Source: Bacillota bacterium (GTDB taxonomy: Bacteria > Bacillota > Clostridia > Christensenellales > SZUA-584). Taken from it: DNA of 46,569 nucleotides. The stretch is taken from positions 1 through 46,569 of the forward strand of contig JAEWRI010000005.1 of assembly GCA_023460085.1 (NCBI GenBank), written 5' to 3'. Shown one piece after another: positions 7,860 through 16,448 of the stretch. The notes beneath the pieces were generated by a model that was given only the letters and a program-made list of their open reading frames with translations, did not search any database and was not told the origin of the DNA. A program made the position numbers and the translations under genes. Every line of letters begins with the position of its first letter. Position 1 is the stretch's first letter.

Positions 7860-8870
7860 CTATCTGTCGATATCGTCCACGTTGGTGATGTCCACCTCGA
7901 CAAGGCCGGTATCGATCGCTTCCGGTATGTTGGTGATTCCGTTGCCGCTGTCATCGCTGGTGATCGTCAGGCCGCTGTGGTTGATGTTATAGAGCAGCAG
8001 GCCGCCGTAATAGGTGAAAAGCTCGCGCTTCTGCCCGACGAGCTTCTGCACATACCCGTCGCGCACCAGCTGCAGGTGGATGGGTGCGATATCCACGGAT
8101 GTCACCTTGATTTTGCCCTTCAGTCCCAGCTCCTCCAGCGCCATCGCAATCCCCGGGCCGCTGTTGGAATCGAAGCCCGCGATGCCCGCGAGATCCGGAT
8201 GCTCCTCCAGCAGCCTCAGCACGATGCGCTTTGCCTCCTCGGGATTCGTCATGTCGTCGTATTCGCCCAGCACAATCACATCGTCGTAATTCTCCGCCAC
8301 ACTGCGGAAGCCCTCGAATCCCAGCTGCATGTTCTCCGAACCCACCATGCCCAGCATCGCCACCTTACCCTTGCCGCCGATAAGGCGCATCATGGCCTCG
8401 CCCTGCTTCACGCCCAGGTTGTACCAGTTGGAGCATACCGTCGCCAGCCTGTCGCTGTCCGGCAGGTCTGCATCCACCGTAATCGTCGGTATCCCCTCCG
8501 CCACTGCCCGGTTGATGAGCGGTATCAGCGTCGTATCCGCTCCGCAGACCATGATGCCCGCAGGCCTGCTTTCAATGACCTCTTCCAGTATCTGCGCCTG
8601 TTCCACCGGGTCGTAGCTCGCGGGCGCGTCCAGCGCAGCCTTCACGCCCATCTCCCGCGCGAACATCTCCAGCCCCTTTTCGTCCTGCAGCTTAATCATG
8701 GGATCCTCGCTGAACACGGCAACGTATACATATTCCTCCGGCTGTCCTTCCTCGCTGGCGCTGCTTTCCATGCCTGAGGCGTCTTTCCGCAGCAGCAGCA
8801 TGGCATTAAAGGCAATCGATCCGGCCAGCAAGCAGCAAAGCAAAATAAAACCCACCCGCTTTTTACTCAT
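7860..8870 (-). CDS. Membrane-anchored RbsB-like sugar-binding protein, probable sensor
   Basis: A 336-residue Peripla_BP_4-type protein. An N-terminal transmembrane helix (residues about 7-27) lacks a lipobox and signal-peptidase site, so it should remain anchored. It shares with the importer's own binding protein (1738-2775) the patterns IPxxTVDADxPxSxRL, NWYxLGVxQ, GFDSxxGPGIAxA, VGQKRxxFTYYG and a C-terminal TG-x4-T-x2-NVD element, so the two are paralogues and probably bind the same sugar. Its ATG overlaps the end of the response-regulator gene by 8 nt, which couples their translation. Known parallel: in Clostridium beijerinckii an anchored xylose-binding protein (XylFII) works with a kinase/regulator pair to control a xylose importer. 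A similar sensor role here is inferred. Confidence 0.86.
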   Translation of the reverse strand: MSKKRVGFILLCCLLAGSIAFNAMLLLRKDASGMESSASEEGQPEEYVYVAVFSEDPMIKLQDEKGLEMFAREMGVKAALDAPASYDPVEQAQILEEVIESRPAGIMVCGADTTLIPLINRAVAEGIPTITVDADLPDSDRLATVCSNWYNLGVKQGEAMMRLIGGKGKVAMLGMVGSENMQLGFEGFRSVAENYDDVIVLGEYDDMTNPEEAKRIVLRLLEEHPDLAGIAGFDSNSGPGIAMALEELGLKGKIKVTSVDIAPIHLQLVRDGYVQKLVGQKRELFTYYGGLLLYNINHSGLTITSDDSGNGITNIPEAIDTGLVEVDITNVDDIDR

Positions 8871-10479
8871 ACGACTCCCCTCCAGTGTTCTTTTTCGCAG
8901 CCTCCCGGTATTGATAGGGCGTTTTCTTTTCGTATTTCTCGAATACGCGCGTAAAGTAACTCCTCTCCTTGTATCCTACCAGCTCGCCCACCTTCGAGGT
9001 GGAGAAATTCGTCGATTTCAACAGTTCCTTGGCCTTTTTGATGCGCAGCACCGAAATGTAGGTGGAGAAATTCTCACCGGTCTCCGTCGCGAACAGCTGG
9101 CTTAAATAACTCTGATTCAAAAAATACTGACGCGCAAACGTACTGAGCTTCAAATCATTGAAATACTCCTTGTCAATGCGCGCGACAATCTGCTGGATGA
9201 TCTTGCGCCCGCTCGAGGCGTCTTGGTCGCGCTTGAATGCGCAGCAGGCGCGAATGCGGCGGCACAGCAGCTGTTCAAAATCCTGCATGCGGATGCAGGA
9301 GCTGAAGTAGGAGTTCACGCTGATGTCCTCCAGATCTGTGTTGGAATAGGAATTCTCCTTCTTCATGAAATTGATCAGCAGCAGCATAATCTCGATGCAG
9401 ATCTCCACCACCTTGCCGTACGACACCTTCTGACGCGCCAGATCGGCAAGCACCCGCGCGGTAAACTGTATCAATGGTTCCTCATCGGCGTTCTCCAGCA
9501 TCCCCAGAAACAGATTGCGCATCTCCTCGGAAAGCACATAGAAGTGCCCCTTCAGCACCAGATAATCCTCGTGCCAGATGACATCGGAGTCCGCATAAAT
9601 ATGCTTCTGCAGCACAGACTTGCGGGCCTCGGCGCAGGATTGCGGCACCTCCGCAAGGCTTTCGTACTGTCTTCCGGTGCCGAAGAATATGGTAATGCCC
9701 AGATGCTCCGCCACGCTGCGCACCGCGTTCTCGAACAGGAACTTGAGCGTATGTATCGGCGCCGTATGGTTGAGAAAGCCCTGCACATATTCCTCGCTCT
9801 GGCCGTCGTCCACCACGGCGGCGACGCCGCCCGCAGCCAGCGTTTCCTCACAGATGTTGCATACCGCGAATTTGAGCAGCGCGGCATTTTCTTCGGCAAA
9901 TACGCAGCCCTCGGTACTGGAGATACGCGCCATAAAGGCCGTAAAGCGCGGGTACGTCAGCGCATACCCGGCGTCGCGCAGCTTCTCGTCCGCGTCCGCT
10001 TTCCCACCATCCAGCAGCGCGCCGACCAGGCTGTTCTTCAGCGCGATCTGGTCCTTTTGCGTTTCGCGGGTCAGCGTTTTAAAAAAGCGCCGCTGCTGCT
10101 TTTCTGCGTCGATGCGTTCCGCGGCTTCGCGGATGACCCGCACCAATTCGTCGTTGTCGATGGGCTTTAGCAGGTAGTCGCATACGCCGAGACGCAGCGC
10201 CTTCTGCGCGTAACCGAAATCATTGTACCCGCTGAATATGATGAATTTCGTGCTTTCGGAGGCTTCCAGCGCCTTTTCGATAAACATCAGCCCGTCGATG
10301 ATGGGCATTTTGATGTCGGTCAGGACGATGTCCGGCTTTTCGCGTTCCACCAAAAGGAGCGCCTGTTCGCCGTCCGCCGCCTCTCCCACGATTTGTGCGT
10401 CCGCAACCAGCCGCTGCACCTTGCGTATAATTCCCCTGCGAATGATTTCCTCATCGTCCACAACCAAAACTCTAAGCAT
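8863..10479 (-). CDS. YesN-type response regulator with AraC DNA-binding domain
   Basis: A 538-residue two-component response regulator. The receiver domain (residues 1-120) has the acidic pair Asp8/Asp9 (VVDDEE), phospho-acceptor Asp55 (LTDIKMP) and the conserved lysine in LLKPID. A long middle region of about 300 residues without recognised motifs is typical of the YesN group. The C-terminal 100 residues are an AraC/XylS helix-turn-helix pair (LSTFARQYFLNQSYLSQLF and STSKVGELVGYKERSYFTRVFEKY, then TPYQYR). It overlaps the kinase gene by 8 nt upstream and the anchored binding-protein gene by 8 nt downstream. It most likely activates the sugar transport and catabolic promoters. Confidence 0.93.
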   Translation of the reverse strand: MLRVLVVDDEEIIRRGIIRKVQRLVADAQIVGEAADGEQALLLVEREKPDIVLTDIKMPIIDGLMFIEKALEASESTKFIIFSGYNDFGYAQKALRLGVCDYLLKPIDNDELVRVIREAAERIDAEKQQRRFFKTLTRETQKDQIALKNSLVGALLDGGKADADEKLRDAGYALTYPRFTAFMARISSTEGCVFAEENAALLKFAVCNICEETLAAGGVAAVVDDGQSEEYVQGFLNHTAPIHTLKFLFENAVRSVAEHLGITIFFGTGRQYESLAEVPQSCAEARKSVLQKHIYADSDVIWHEDYLVLKGHFYVLSEEMRNLFLGMLENADEEPLIQFTARVLADLARQKVSYGKVVEICIEIMLLLINFMKKENSYSNTDLEDISVNSYFSSCIRMQDFEQLLCRRIRACCAFKRDQDASSGRKIIQQIVARIDKEYFNDLKLSTFARQYFLNQSYLSQLFATETGENFSTYISVLRIKKAKELLKSTNFSTSKVGELVGYKERSYFTRVFEKYEKKTPYQYREAAKKNTGGESYE

Positions 10480-12319
10480 TCAAGTACCCGCCTTTTTCAC
10501 TCTTGTGCCTGCTCACCGGAAATACCAGCGTCACCTTCGTCCCCTTGTTCTTCCGGCTGTGTATCGACATGCCGTACCGCTCGCTGTAGTACAATTTGAT
10601 GCGGCTGTGCACGTTCTGCAGCGCGATGCCGCCCGTAGAGCTTTTCACCTCGCCGCCCTGCGGCGTATCATACAGGCCCCGCTGCACCTTGCGCAGTTCC
10701 TCCTCATCCATACCGACGCCCGTATCCTCTATCGTGATGATGAGGTCGTCGATATCCACTGCGGCGCTGATGCGAATCAGGCTCTTGCGGCTGGTCGCTT
10801 CGATGCCGTGCACCACCGAATTTTCCACCAGCGGCTGTATGACGAGCTTGAGTATCTCCAGCTCCATCACCTCGTCCGGGATGTTGTATTCCACCTCCAG
10901 CAGCTTGTCTCCCAGCCGGAGCTTCTGAATATAAACGTAATTGCGCACGTGCTCGATTTCCTCGCGCACCGTCACGATATCCTTGCCTTTGCTGATGCTG
11001 TACCGGAAGATTTTCGCCAGCGCCTGACAGGCGCTGCTGATTTCGTCCGCGCCCTTGTCCTCCGCCATGATGTCGATGATCTGAAGCGTGTTGTACAGAA
11101 AGTGCGGGTTGATCTGCGCCTGCAGCGCGCTGATCGTCGCTTCCTTCCGGTAGATTTCCGTCTGGTACACGCTTTGTATCAATTCCTTGATGCGCCCGAG
11201 CATGCTGCTAAAGCTTTTGCTGAGCTCGCCTATCTCGTCGTTGCTTTTCACCGATACGGCGATATCGAACCGCCCCGACTCCACCTCTTTCATCTGGCTG
11301 CGCAGCGCGTTGATGGGTTCCGTCAGCGATCGGCTCATCAGCACCGAAACCACCAGCGCAAAGAATACGCAGAGCAGCAGGGTATAAATAAGCGTATACT
11401 CAAACGCATAGATCTTCGCGAAAATGGCGTTGGCCGGCATCTCGATGATTACCGTCCAGCCGGTCATCGCGGAGGTGTCGAAAAACACCAGCTGATCCCC
11501 CGATTGCATGCGGCCGTCCTGCATCTCCAGCAACTCCCCGAGGTAATCCGTTCGCAGCTGAGTGGAAATATATGCGGGGTCCGTGTCGTATATGATCCGC
11601 TTATTGTTGTCGATGACGATGATATTGCCTTCCAGCGACTCAAACAGTTCCTCGAACAGGCTTGTATCGAGATCAAACTTGATATACCCGATGTTCTTAT
11701 TGGTCGCGATATCCGTAATCCGCGTGATATACGAGAATACGTAGCGCTCCCCGGTGCCCGACAGCACATCCGCCGGAAGGTAAGTCGGCAATATCATGGA
11801 CTTCTTTTGGAGGCTGTTCATGCTCTTGAACCATGACGCGCTCGTCAGAAAGAAGTCGCTGTCCATCGAGCTTTCCACACCCTTCATGCCGTAGGTATCG
11901 CCGCTGTAGCTGTAGATGTATGCCGCTTCGATTCCGGGAAAGTCCTGCATCACCTCGGATATGATATCCGACACGGTATCATCGTCCTGCAGCTTCTCTT
12001 CCACCGGTCTGTCCATATCCTTCTCGATGATGTACTTCAGTGTTTCGTCGGAGCCGATACGCATCGCTTTCTTGCTGAGCTGCACGAAGGTGTTGTCGAT
12101 ATTGACATTGACCTGCCCGATGGTGTTCAGTATGTACGACGATACCTCATCCTTCAGCGTGTCGGAAGCGATGCTGTACACATACCAGCTGATAAAGAGC
12201 AGCGGCAGCATGGTGAGCAGCAGGTACGAAAAGGTCAGCTTCGTGCGCATGCTGCTGATGAATCGGCTGCGCCAAAACCGGAGGAGCCCCTGTTTTATCC
12301 GCCCCGTCGCCTTTTTCAT
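10472..12319 (-). CDS. YesM-type sensor histidine kinase
   Basis: A 615-residue membrane kinase. Start ATG 12317-12319 (MKKATGRIKQG) is chosen because it lies 5 nt after the LacI-gene stop; an earlier start would overlap that gene. A first transmembrane helix lies near residues 29-48 and a second near 310-335 (LIYTLLLCVFFALVVSVLM), bracketing a dCache-like extracellular sensor of about 260 residues. A HAMP linker follows (SRSLTEPINALRSQM). The catalytic part is the His_kinase/HATPase_c type: phospho-accepting His in NPHFLYNTLQ, N-box LVENSVVHG, G1 box DTGVGM and GGIALQNV. The ribosome site is weak (GGGT), which fits translational coupling with the upstream gene. Confidence 0.92.
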   Translation of the reverse strand: MKKATGRIKQGLLRFWRSRFISSMRTKLTFSYLLLTMLPLLFISWYVYSIASDTLKDEVSSYILNTIGQVNVNIDNTFVQLSKKAMRIGSDETLKYIIEKDMDRPVEEKLQDDDTVSDIISEVMQDFPGIEAAYIYSYSGDTYGMKGVESSMDSDFFLTSASWFKSMNSLQKKSMILPTYLPADVLSGTGERYVFSYITRITDIATNKNIGYIKFDLDTSLFEELFESLEGNIIVIDNNKRIIYDTDPAYISTQLRTDYLGELLEMQDGRMQSGDQLVFFDTSAMTGWTVIIEMPANAIFAKIYAFEYTLIYTLLLCVFFALVVSVLMSRSLTEPINALRSQMKEVESGRFDIAVSVKSNDEIGELSKSFSSMLGRIKELIQSVYQTEIYRKEATISALQAQINPHFLYNTLQIIDIMAEDKGADEISSACQALAKIFRYSISKGKDIVTVREEIEHVRNYVYIQKLRLGDKLLEVEYNIPDEVMELEILKLVIQPLVENSVVHGIEATSRKSLIRISAAVDIDDLIITIEDTGVGMDEEELRKVQRGLYDTPQGGEVKSSTGGIALQNVHSRIKLYYSERYGMSIHSRKNKGTKVTLVFPVSRHKSEKGGYLNA

Positions 12320-12324
12320 GGCTT

Positions 12325-13359
12325 TTACCCAATGGGTCTGGTCGTTTCCCTGAGTACCAACTCCGGGTCCAGGCACCGGCTCTTCACCTCGTCCCTCCGT
12401 GTATAGATGATCCGAAGCAGTTCCTTCACCGCAAGCCCCGCCAGCGCCTCAATGTTGTTGTTGACCGAGCTCAGCCGGGGGCGCGTCATCATGGAAAACG
12501 GGATATCATCGTATCCCATGATGCTGACGTCCTCGGGCACGCGCAGGCCGTAATCGATCAGGGTATTCATGCAGCCGATTGCAAGCACATCGTTGGAAGC
12601 AAACACGGCGTCGAAGCGCAGCCCGGACGCTATCATGCCGAGGGTCTTCTCTGTGGCAGCCTGATACGAGGTGGCAGACTGGTGTACAAAGGCATCGTTG
12701 ATGGGGAGCCCGTTTTCCGTCAGCGCATCGCAGTAGCCTCTAAAGCGATCCTCCAGCGCGGAGAGCGCGTCGTACTTTGAGGACAGGAAGACGATTTTCC
12801 GGCAGCCTGTTCGAATCAGGTGCGTACAGGCGATGCGCGCGCCGTCGTAGTTGCCGACCGAAACGCTGGTAACCGCAAGGCCGGGTATCGGCTTGCCTAT
12901 CACGACGGTAGGCACTCCATAGCTTTTAAGTTCCCCAAAAACATCGGAGTAATGACCCGTCGCGTCAAACAATATGCCATCCACCTGTTTTTCGATCAGG
13001 AACTCGATATATCGCTCTTCGTTGCGGATGTCCCCTTCGCTGGAGCACAGTATGATGGAGAAGCCGTACCGCTGCGCCGCACGCTCGATATGGCTGACTA
13101 CCTGCGCAAACACGGGGTTTTCCACCGAAGGAATGATAAGCCCCAGCGTTTTGGAGGACTTCCCCTTCAGCGCGCGGGCCGCGCTGTTGGGCTTGTAATG
13201 CAACGCTTCAATCGCGCCGTTCACGCGCTCCAGAAGCGGCTCCGAAACGCCGTCCACGCCGTTAATCACACGGGAAACGGTAGCCTCCGACACCCCGGCC
13301 ATTCGCGCGACATCGCGTATCGTCACGTTCGCTTTTTCTGCAAATTTGTTTTGTATCAT
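12325..13359 (-). CDS. LacI-family transcriptional regulator
   Basis: A 344-residue repressor. The start ATG 13357-13359 (MIQNKFAEKANVTIRDVARMAG) places the LacI helix-turn-helix (VTIRDVARMAGVSEATVSRVINGV) at residues 11-35; the open frame continues upstream but that stretch contains the promoter. The hinge helix PNSAARALKGK and the periplasmic-binding-like sensor domain (TLGLIIPSVENPVFAQVV, then VDGILFDATG, FDAVFASNDVLAIG, VSIMGYDDIPFS) follow in the usual order and length. It is the first gene of the regulatory operon and probably represses itself through the operator-like site at 13374-13387. The inducer is likely a sugar or sugar phosphate from this locus. Confidence 0.94.
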   Translation of the reverse strand: MIQNKFAEKANVTIRDVARMAGVSEATVSRVINGVDGVSEPLLERVNGAIEALHYKPNSAARALKGKSSKTLGLIIPSVENPVFAQVVSHIERAAQRYGFSIILCSSEGDIRNEERYIEFLIEKQVDGILFDATGHYSDVFGELKSYGVPTVVIGKPIPGLAVTSVSVGNYDGARIACTHLIRTGCRKIVFLSSKYDALSALEDRFRGYCDALTENGLPINDAFVHQSATSYQAATEKTLGMIASGLRFDAVFASNDVLAIGCMNTLIDYGLRVPEDVSIMGYDDIPFSMMTRPRLSSVNNNIEALAGLAVKELLRIIYTRRDEVKSRCLDPELVLRETTRPIG

Positions 13360-13373
13360 GAATAAACCGATTT

Positions 13374-13387
13374 CGTAAACGTTTTCA
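13374..13387 (-). promoter_or_regulatory. LacI/CcpA-type operator at the transcription start
   Basis: The minus-strand sequence TGAAAACGTTTACG matches the catabolite-responsive/LacI-family consensus TGWAANCGNTNWCA except at the last base. It covers roughly +1 to +13 of the transcript made from the promoter at 13393-13421, a position that allows repression by roadblock or occlusion. It may bind the LacI protein encoded just downstream or CcpA. Confidence 0.65.
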
Positions 13388-13392
13388 AGACG

Positions 13393-13421
13393 ATTATACA
13401 AATAAGCCGTCCGGCTGTCAA
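13393..13421 (-). promoter_or_regulatory. Consensus sigma-A promoter of the regulatory operon
   Basis: On the minus strand TTGACA (13416-13421), a 17-nt spacer and TATAAT (13393-13398) form a perfect consensus promoter. The expected start site is near 13386, about 27 nt before the LacI ATG. Confidence 0.88.
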
Positions 13422-13450
13422 GCGCTGTGTACAAGCGCCCGTATCCTCTC

Positions 13451-13485
13451 AAATAATAAAAGCCGGGCGGCACGTACCGCCCGGC
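13451..13485 (-). terminator. Intrinsic terminator after the aldolase gene
   Basis: A perfect 9-bp stem (13462-13470 with 13477-13485, six-nt loop) is followed on the minus strand by TTTTATTATTT. It lies 10 nt after the aldolase stop and closes that operon just upstream of the LacI promoter. Confidence 0.88.
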
Positions 13486-13495
13486 CTTCCTGCGT

Positions 13496-14215
13496 TTATC
13501 TCCCGTACGCTTCGGTCAGCGAGCTGAACACCCCCGGTTTTCCGGGACAGGGCTGCGCGCGAACGCGGCTCACGTTGTCCAGGTTGGCAAGCTCCTCGTC
13601 GCTGATGAACTCCACATGGCCCAGCGCCACCGCCGTCGCCACCGAAGCCGCCATGGCCTCCAGCATCTCCAGCAGATCCAATGCGCGCTCGATATCCTCA
13701 TAGCTCATCACGATCACACCGTGGTTATCCATCAGTATGGCGTTGGTGCGATCGATGACCGTGTCCATATTGGCCGCAAGCCGGTCGGTCAGCGGCTCCG
13801 CATATGGCGCGCGCAGCACCGGCCCCAGCTCCAGCACCGGCTCGGGCAGCAGCGGCTTCGAAAGCAGGTCGCTGTGCGCGATGGCAAAGCCCGTCAGCGC
13901 GGGCGGATGCGCGTGTACCAGTGCACGGATGTCCGGCCGCTTCTCATAGATGTGCGTGTGCATGGGCACTTCTCCGGTGGGCCTGCGGCCCTCCGCGGCA
14001 TACAGCACCTCGCCGTTCATGCGGATGATGCATACGTCGTCAAACAGTACCTTGCGCTTGGCAAGCTTCGTGGGCGTGATGAGCACCACGTCGTCGGTGA
14101 CGCGCGCAGAGAGATTGCCCCCCTGCGACGCCACGAACCCCAATTCCGAGCAGCGGATGCTCGCCGCGGAAAGCGCCGCAATCTGCTTTTCGTATTTTCT
14201 CTGTAACTCTGTCAT
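13496..14215 (-). CDS. Class II aldolase/adducin-family sugar-phosphate aldolase
   Basis: A 239-residue zinc aldolase of the L-fuculose-phosphate type (Aldolase_II). Visible motifs: GGNLS (residues 32-36) for phosphate binding, TGEVPMHTHIY with catalytic Glu82, HAHPP with zinc ligands His101 and His103, and DNHGVIV with third ligand His165. Such enzymes split a ketose 1-phosphate into dihydroxyacetone phosphate plus an aldehyde. The start ATG follows GACAGGAGCC. It is the last gene of the operon that also encodes two TIM-barrel isomerases (16 nt after the second) and is followed by a terminator. It is probably the carbon-carbon cleavage step of the pathway. An epimerase (AraD-like) or decarboxylase function is the main alternative. 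Confidence 0.9.
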   Translation of the reverse strand: MTELQRKYEKQIAALSAASIRCSELGFVASQGGNLSARVTDDVVLITPTKLAKRKVLFDDVCIIRMNGEVLYAAEGRRPTGEVPMHTHIYEKRPDIRALVHAHPPALTGFAIAHSDLLSKPLLPEPVLELGPVLRAPYAEPLTDRLAANMDTVIDRTNAILMDNHGVIVMSYEDIERALDLLEMLEAMAASVATAVALGHVEFISDEELANLDNVSRVRAQPCPGKPGVFSSLTEAYGR

Positions 14216-14231
14216 GATGGCTCCTGTCTCT

Positions 14232-15386
14232 CTATACGAGCTTGTCCAGCGTCAAACCGTCCTGCGGAATGAACTGCCGCCAGTACTCCACGCTTGTACG
14301 GTAATCCGTCAGCGTATCGTGGTTGCGGGAAGCTGTGCCGGTGAACACTTCCAGCGTAAGGTAGATGTCCTTGCAGCGCTCCGGCATATCCGGCTTTTCG
14401 GGCGCGTCGTAGCTCGCCTTCAGCGCTTCCAGCACCGCCGGGCCCGTTACCTTGCCCCAGGCGTTGTTCTCGGGCGTAAAGTGCTTATGCGCGGACTCGA
14501 AGCCGTTGGTCTGCTGCAGATGCATGATGGGCGAATAGCACCCCACGCGCCGCAGCCATTCAAAGCAATCCCCGTCCTCCAGCTGCGCGAACATGTGCGG
14601 GTTGTCCGAGATCTCGCGCATCACCGCGTCCACGCTGCCGCTGCCCTGCGCCGCTTCATTGAACAAGCGGTACGCCTCGTCCGTACCCAGCCAAACGGGA
14701 AGTTTAGCCCCCAAAGAATAGGACGTCAGCGCTTCGCGAACCTGCGCCTCCGTCGGCGCGACAAACTTCACATGGTGATGCCCCACGTCTTCGGTAATGT
14801 AGAAGCTGCGCCCGCTGCGCTTCGTCACCTCGCGCATCAGCTCCTCCGTTTCGCCGATGCGCCATGGCACCAGATGAGGCGAATACATCTGCTCCACCCC
14901 CAGCTCCCGGCAGCCCGCTTTGGCCGCGTACGCGTTCAGCTCCGAGAGCCCTTCGTACAGTATCTCCACATATTCCGCATACAGTGCCCTGTCCTGCAGC
15001 ACGAAATCGGCAAACGCGTGCGCAAAGAAACCCATTCCGGCCTCCATCTCCGCCGCCACGTCGATGATGGCCTTGAACCAGTCGTCGATGATGCGACGGC
15101 GCACCTGCGCGTCGGTATGGGTAAGCCCCAGCGTGCAGTACGTACCGTGGCCGGAGTAGAGGTTGGCGACGCGCACGCCCGTTTCAGCCTCTGCCCGGCG
15201 CGCTTCACCCACCCAGCGTTTCAGATAATCGCGCCCCATGAAGAGTGGGTCGAGTTCGGTATCGGCGCTTGCTTCCACGTATTTCACGCCAAGGTCTTTG
15301 ATCACGCGCGCCCAGTCCATAGGCCGCGTCCAGCGCTTGAAAGCGAAGCAGTTGTCAATCGCAAGATGTATTTTCGGATATTGCAT
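14232..15386 (-). CDS. TIM-barrel sugar isomerase/epimerase-like protein
   Basis: A 384-residue protein; the ATG at 15384-15386 (MQYPKIHLAIDNCFAFKRW) is preceded by GAGGTGGCAA and lies 8 nt after the stop of the previous gene. A much longer open frame upstream has low-complexity translation and overlaps that gene, so it is rejected. The pattern of short strands and helices (KYVEASAD, RVANLYSGHGT, CRELGVEQMYS, SFYITEDVGHHH, PIMHLQQTNG, YLTLEVFTG) fits the AP-endonuclease-2/xylose-isomerase-like TIM barrel, with plausible metal ligands Glu (GVEQ), His in VGHHHVK and Glu near the C-terminus (LEVF). The substrate is unknown; the operon suggests a sugar or sugar phosphate. Confidence 0.82.
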   Translation of the reverse strand: MQYPKIHLAIDNCFAFKRWTRPMDWARVIKDLGVKYVEASADTELDPLFMGRDYLKRWVGEARRAEAETGVRVANLYSGHGTYCTLGLTHTDAQVRRRIIDDWFKAIIDVAAEMEAGMGFFAHAFADFVLQDRALYAEYVEILYEGLSELNAYAAKAGCRELGVEQMYSPHLVPWRIGETEELMREVTKRSGRSFYITEDVGHHHVKFVAPTEAQVREALTSYSLGAKLPVWLGTDEAYRLFNEAAQGSGSVDAVMREISDNPHMFAQLEDGDCFEWLRRVGCYSPIMHLQQTNGFESAHKHFTPENNAWGKVTGPAVLEALKASYDAPEKPDMPERCKDIYLTLEVFTGTASRNHDTLTDYRTSVEYWRQFIPQDGLTLDKLV

Positions 15387-15394
15387 TTGCCACC

Positions 15395-16366
15395 TCAGCG
15401 GTTCTTCAGCAGCTTGCGCATCAGACGGCTGGCACCCACCGCATCCTGTTTGCCTATCACGGCCTCTATTTCCTTCGGGTCGGCCTTGTCCATGATGGAC
15501 TCCAGATAATCGAGCCACTCGGCGCTTTCCGATACGGCATCCCGGCCATCCTCGCGGAACGGGAACTGGTCGATGGTCATGTAGCCGGTGTAACCCGTCC
15601 TGCGCAGCCAGAAGAAGAACTCCAGAAACTCCAGCGTATGCACGCTGCCCACGATCATGTCGTCGTCCCAGAGGCGATAGTTGTCGTTGATGTGGATGTG
15701 GCGCAGGCGATTGCCGTACATGGAGCACATCGCGACCGCTTCCGAAGGCGATTCGTAGCCCAGCAGCGAGTGGCCGTAGTCCAGCGCGAGCCCGATGTTG
15801 GGCACGCCGATATCCTGGCACATCAGCAGCGCCGTGCCGATGGTGGAAATGTAGCAGTGTGTGCGCGGCTCTTTGATCTTGTACTCCATCGTCACATCCA
15901 TGTCCTTGCGGTAATCGCAAAGCTCCGCCATGGCGTCGGAGAACAGCCTGCGCTCCTTCACGTAGTCGGCCTGAAAGATGTAGTCGAAGCCGTCCTGACC
16001 GGGCCAGGTGGTCATCACCTTGCAGCCCAGCTCCGCAGCAAAATCCATCGCGGCCTTACCGTCGGCGATGGCCTGCGCGCGGATACCCTTGTCCACCGAC
16101 GCGAAGCTGCCCTTCTGGTAGATGGGATTCGCGAAGGTATCCACCGCGACCGAGGCGACCTTTAAGCCCGTGCGTTCAAGGTTGCGCCTGATGCCCTCCT
16201 TGTCCGCCGAAAACGCCTGCGTCATCACAAGATCCACCGCCGTAATGAGCGGAATGGATTTCACGCGTTCGAACATCTCGTCCATCGAGAATTCCCGGCC
16301 ATACGCGCCGCAATACCGGTCGCTGCACGACGCTACGTTGAAAATGAACACCGAATACTTTCTCAT
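15395..16366 (-). CDS. TIM-barrel sugar isomerase/epimerase-like protein
   Basis: A 323-residue protein. The ATG at 16364-16366 (MRKYSVFIFNVASC) has a strong ribosome site (AAGGAGGAACT). Features of the xylose-isomerase-like TIM barrel are visible: catalytic/metal Glu in VTMEYKIKEPR, Asp-His in LALDYGHSLLGY, His in LRHIHINDNYRLWDDD and a late acidic residue in YMTIDQFPFRED. This order (E, D/H, H, D/E) is that of metal-dependent sugar isomerases and epimerases. It is the first gene of a three-gene operon with a second, different TIM-barrel protein and a class II aldolase, behind a promoter at 16449-16454. The sugar is unknown. Confidence 0.85.
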   Translation of the reverse strand: MRKYSVFIFNVASCSDRYCGAYGREFSMDEMFERVKSIPLITAVDLVMTQAFSADKEGIRRNLERTGLKVASVAVDTFANPIYQKGSFASVDKGIRAQAIADGKAAMDFAAELGCKVMTTWPGQDGFDYIFQADYVKERRLFSDAMAELCDYRKDMDVTMEYKIKEPRTHCYISTIGTALLMCQDIGVPNIGLALDYGHSLLGYESPSEAVAMCSMYGNRLRHIHINDNYRLWDDDMIVGSVHTLEFLEFFFWLRRTGYTGYMTIDQFPFREDGRDAVSESAEWLDYLESIMDKADPKEIEAVIGKQDAVGASRLMRKLLKNR

Positions 16367-16412
16367 AGTTCCTCCTTGCATTCTCTGATATTGAAACTTT
16401 CCGTAATTTCAG

Positions 16413-16447
16413 CGTACAAAAGGCCGAACTGATTTCAGCCCGGCCTT
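16413..16447 (-). terminator. Terminator of the dehydrogenase/SIS operon overlapping the next promoter
   Basis: AAGGCCG (16420-16426) pairs with CGGCCTT (16441-16447), and inside it CTGA pairs with TCAG; the minus strand continues with TTTTGT. It lies 58 nt after the SIS-gene stop. The right arm reaches to within one nt of the -10 box of the following promoter, so the two signals overlap. Confidence 0.65.
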
Positions 16448-16448
16448 G

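Noticed and set aside
10223..11836. A 537-codon plus-strand frame opposite the kinase/regulator genes
   Set aside because: No ribosome site or domain; the minus-strand genes have clear catalytic motifs over the same bases.
15387..15920. N-terminal extension of the TIM-barrel protein at 14232-15386
   Set aside because: The extended part is His/Arg/Gly-rich, overlaps the preceding gene in another frame, and a good ribosome site with ATG exists at 15386.
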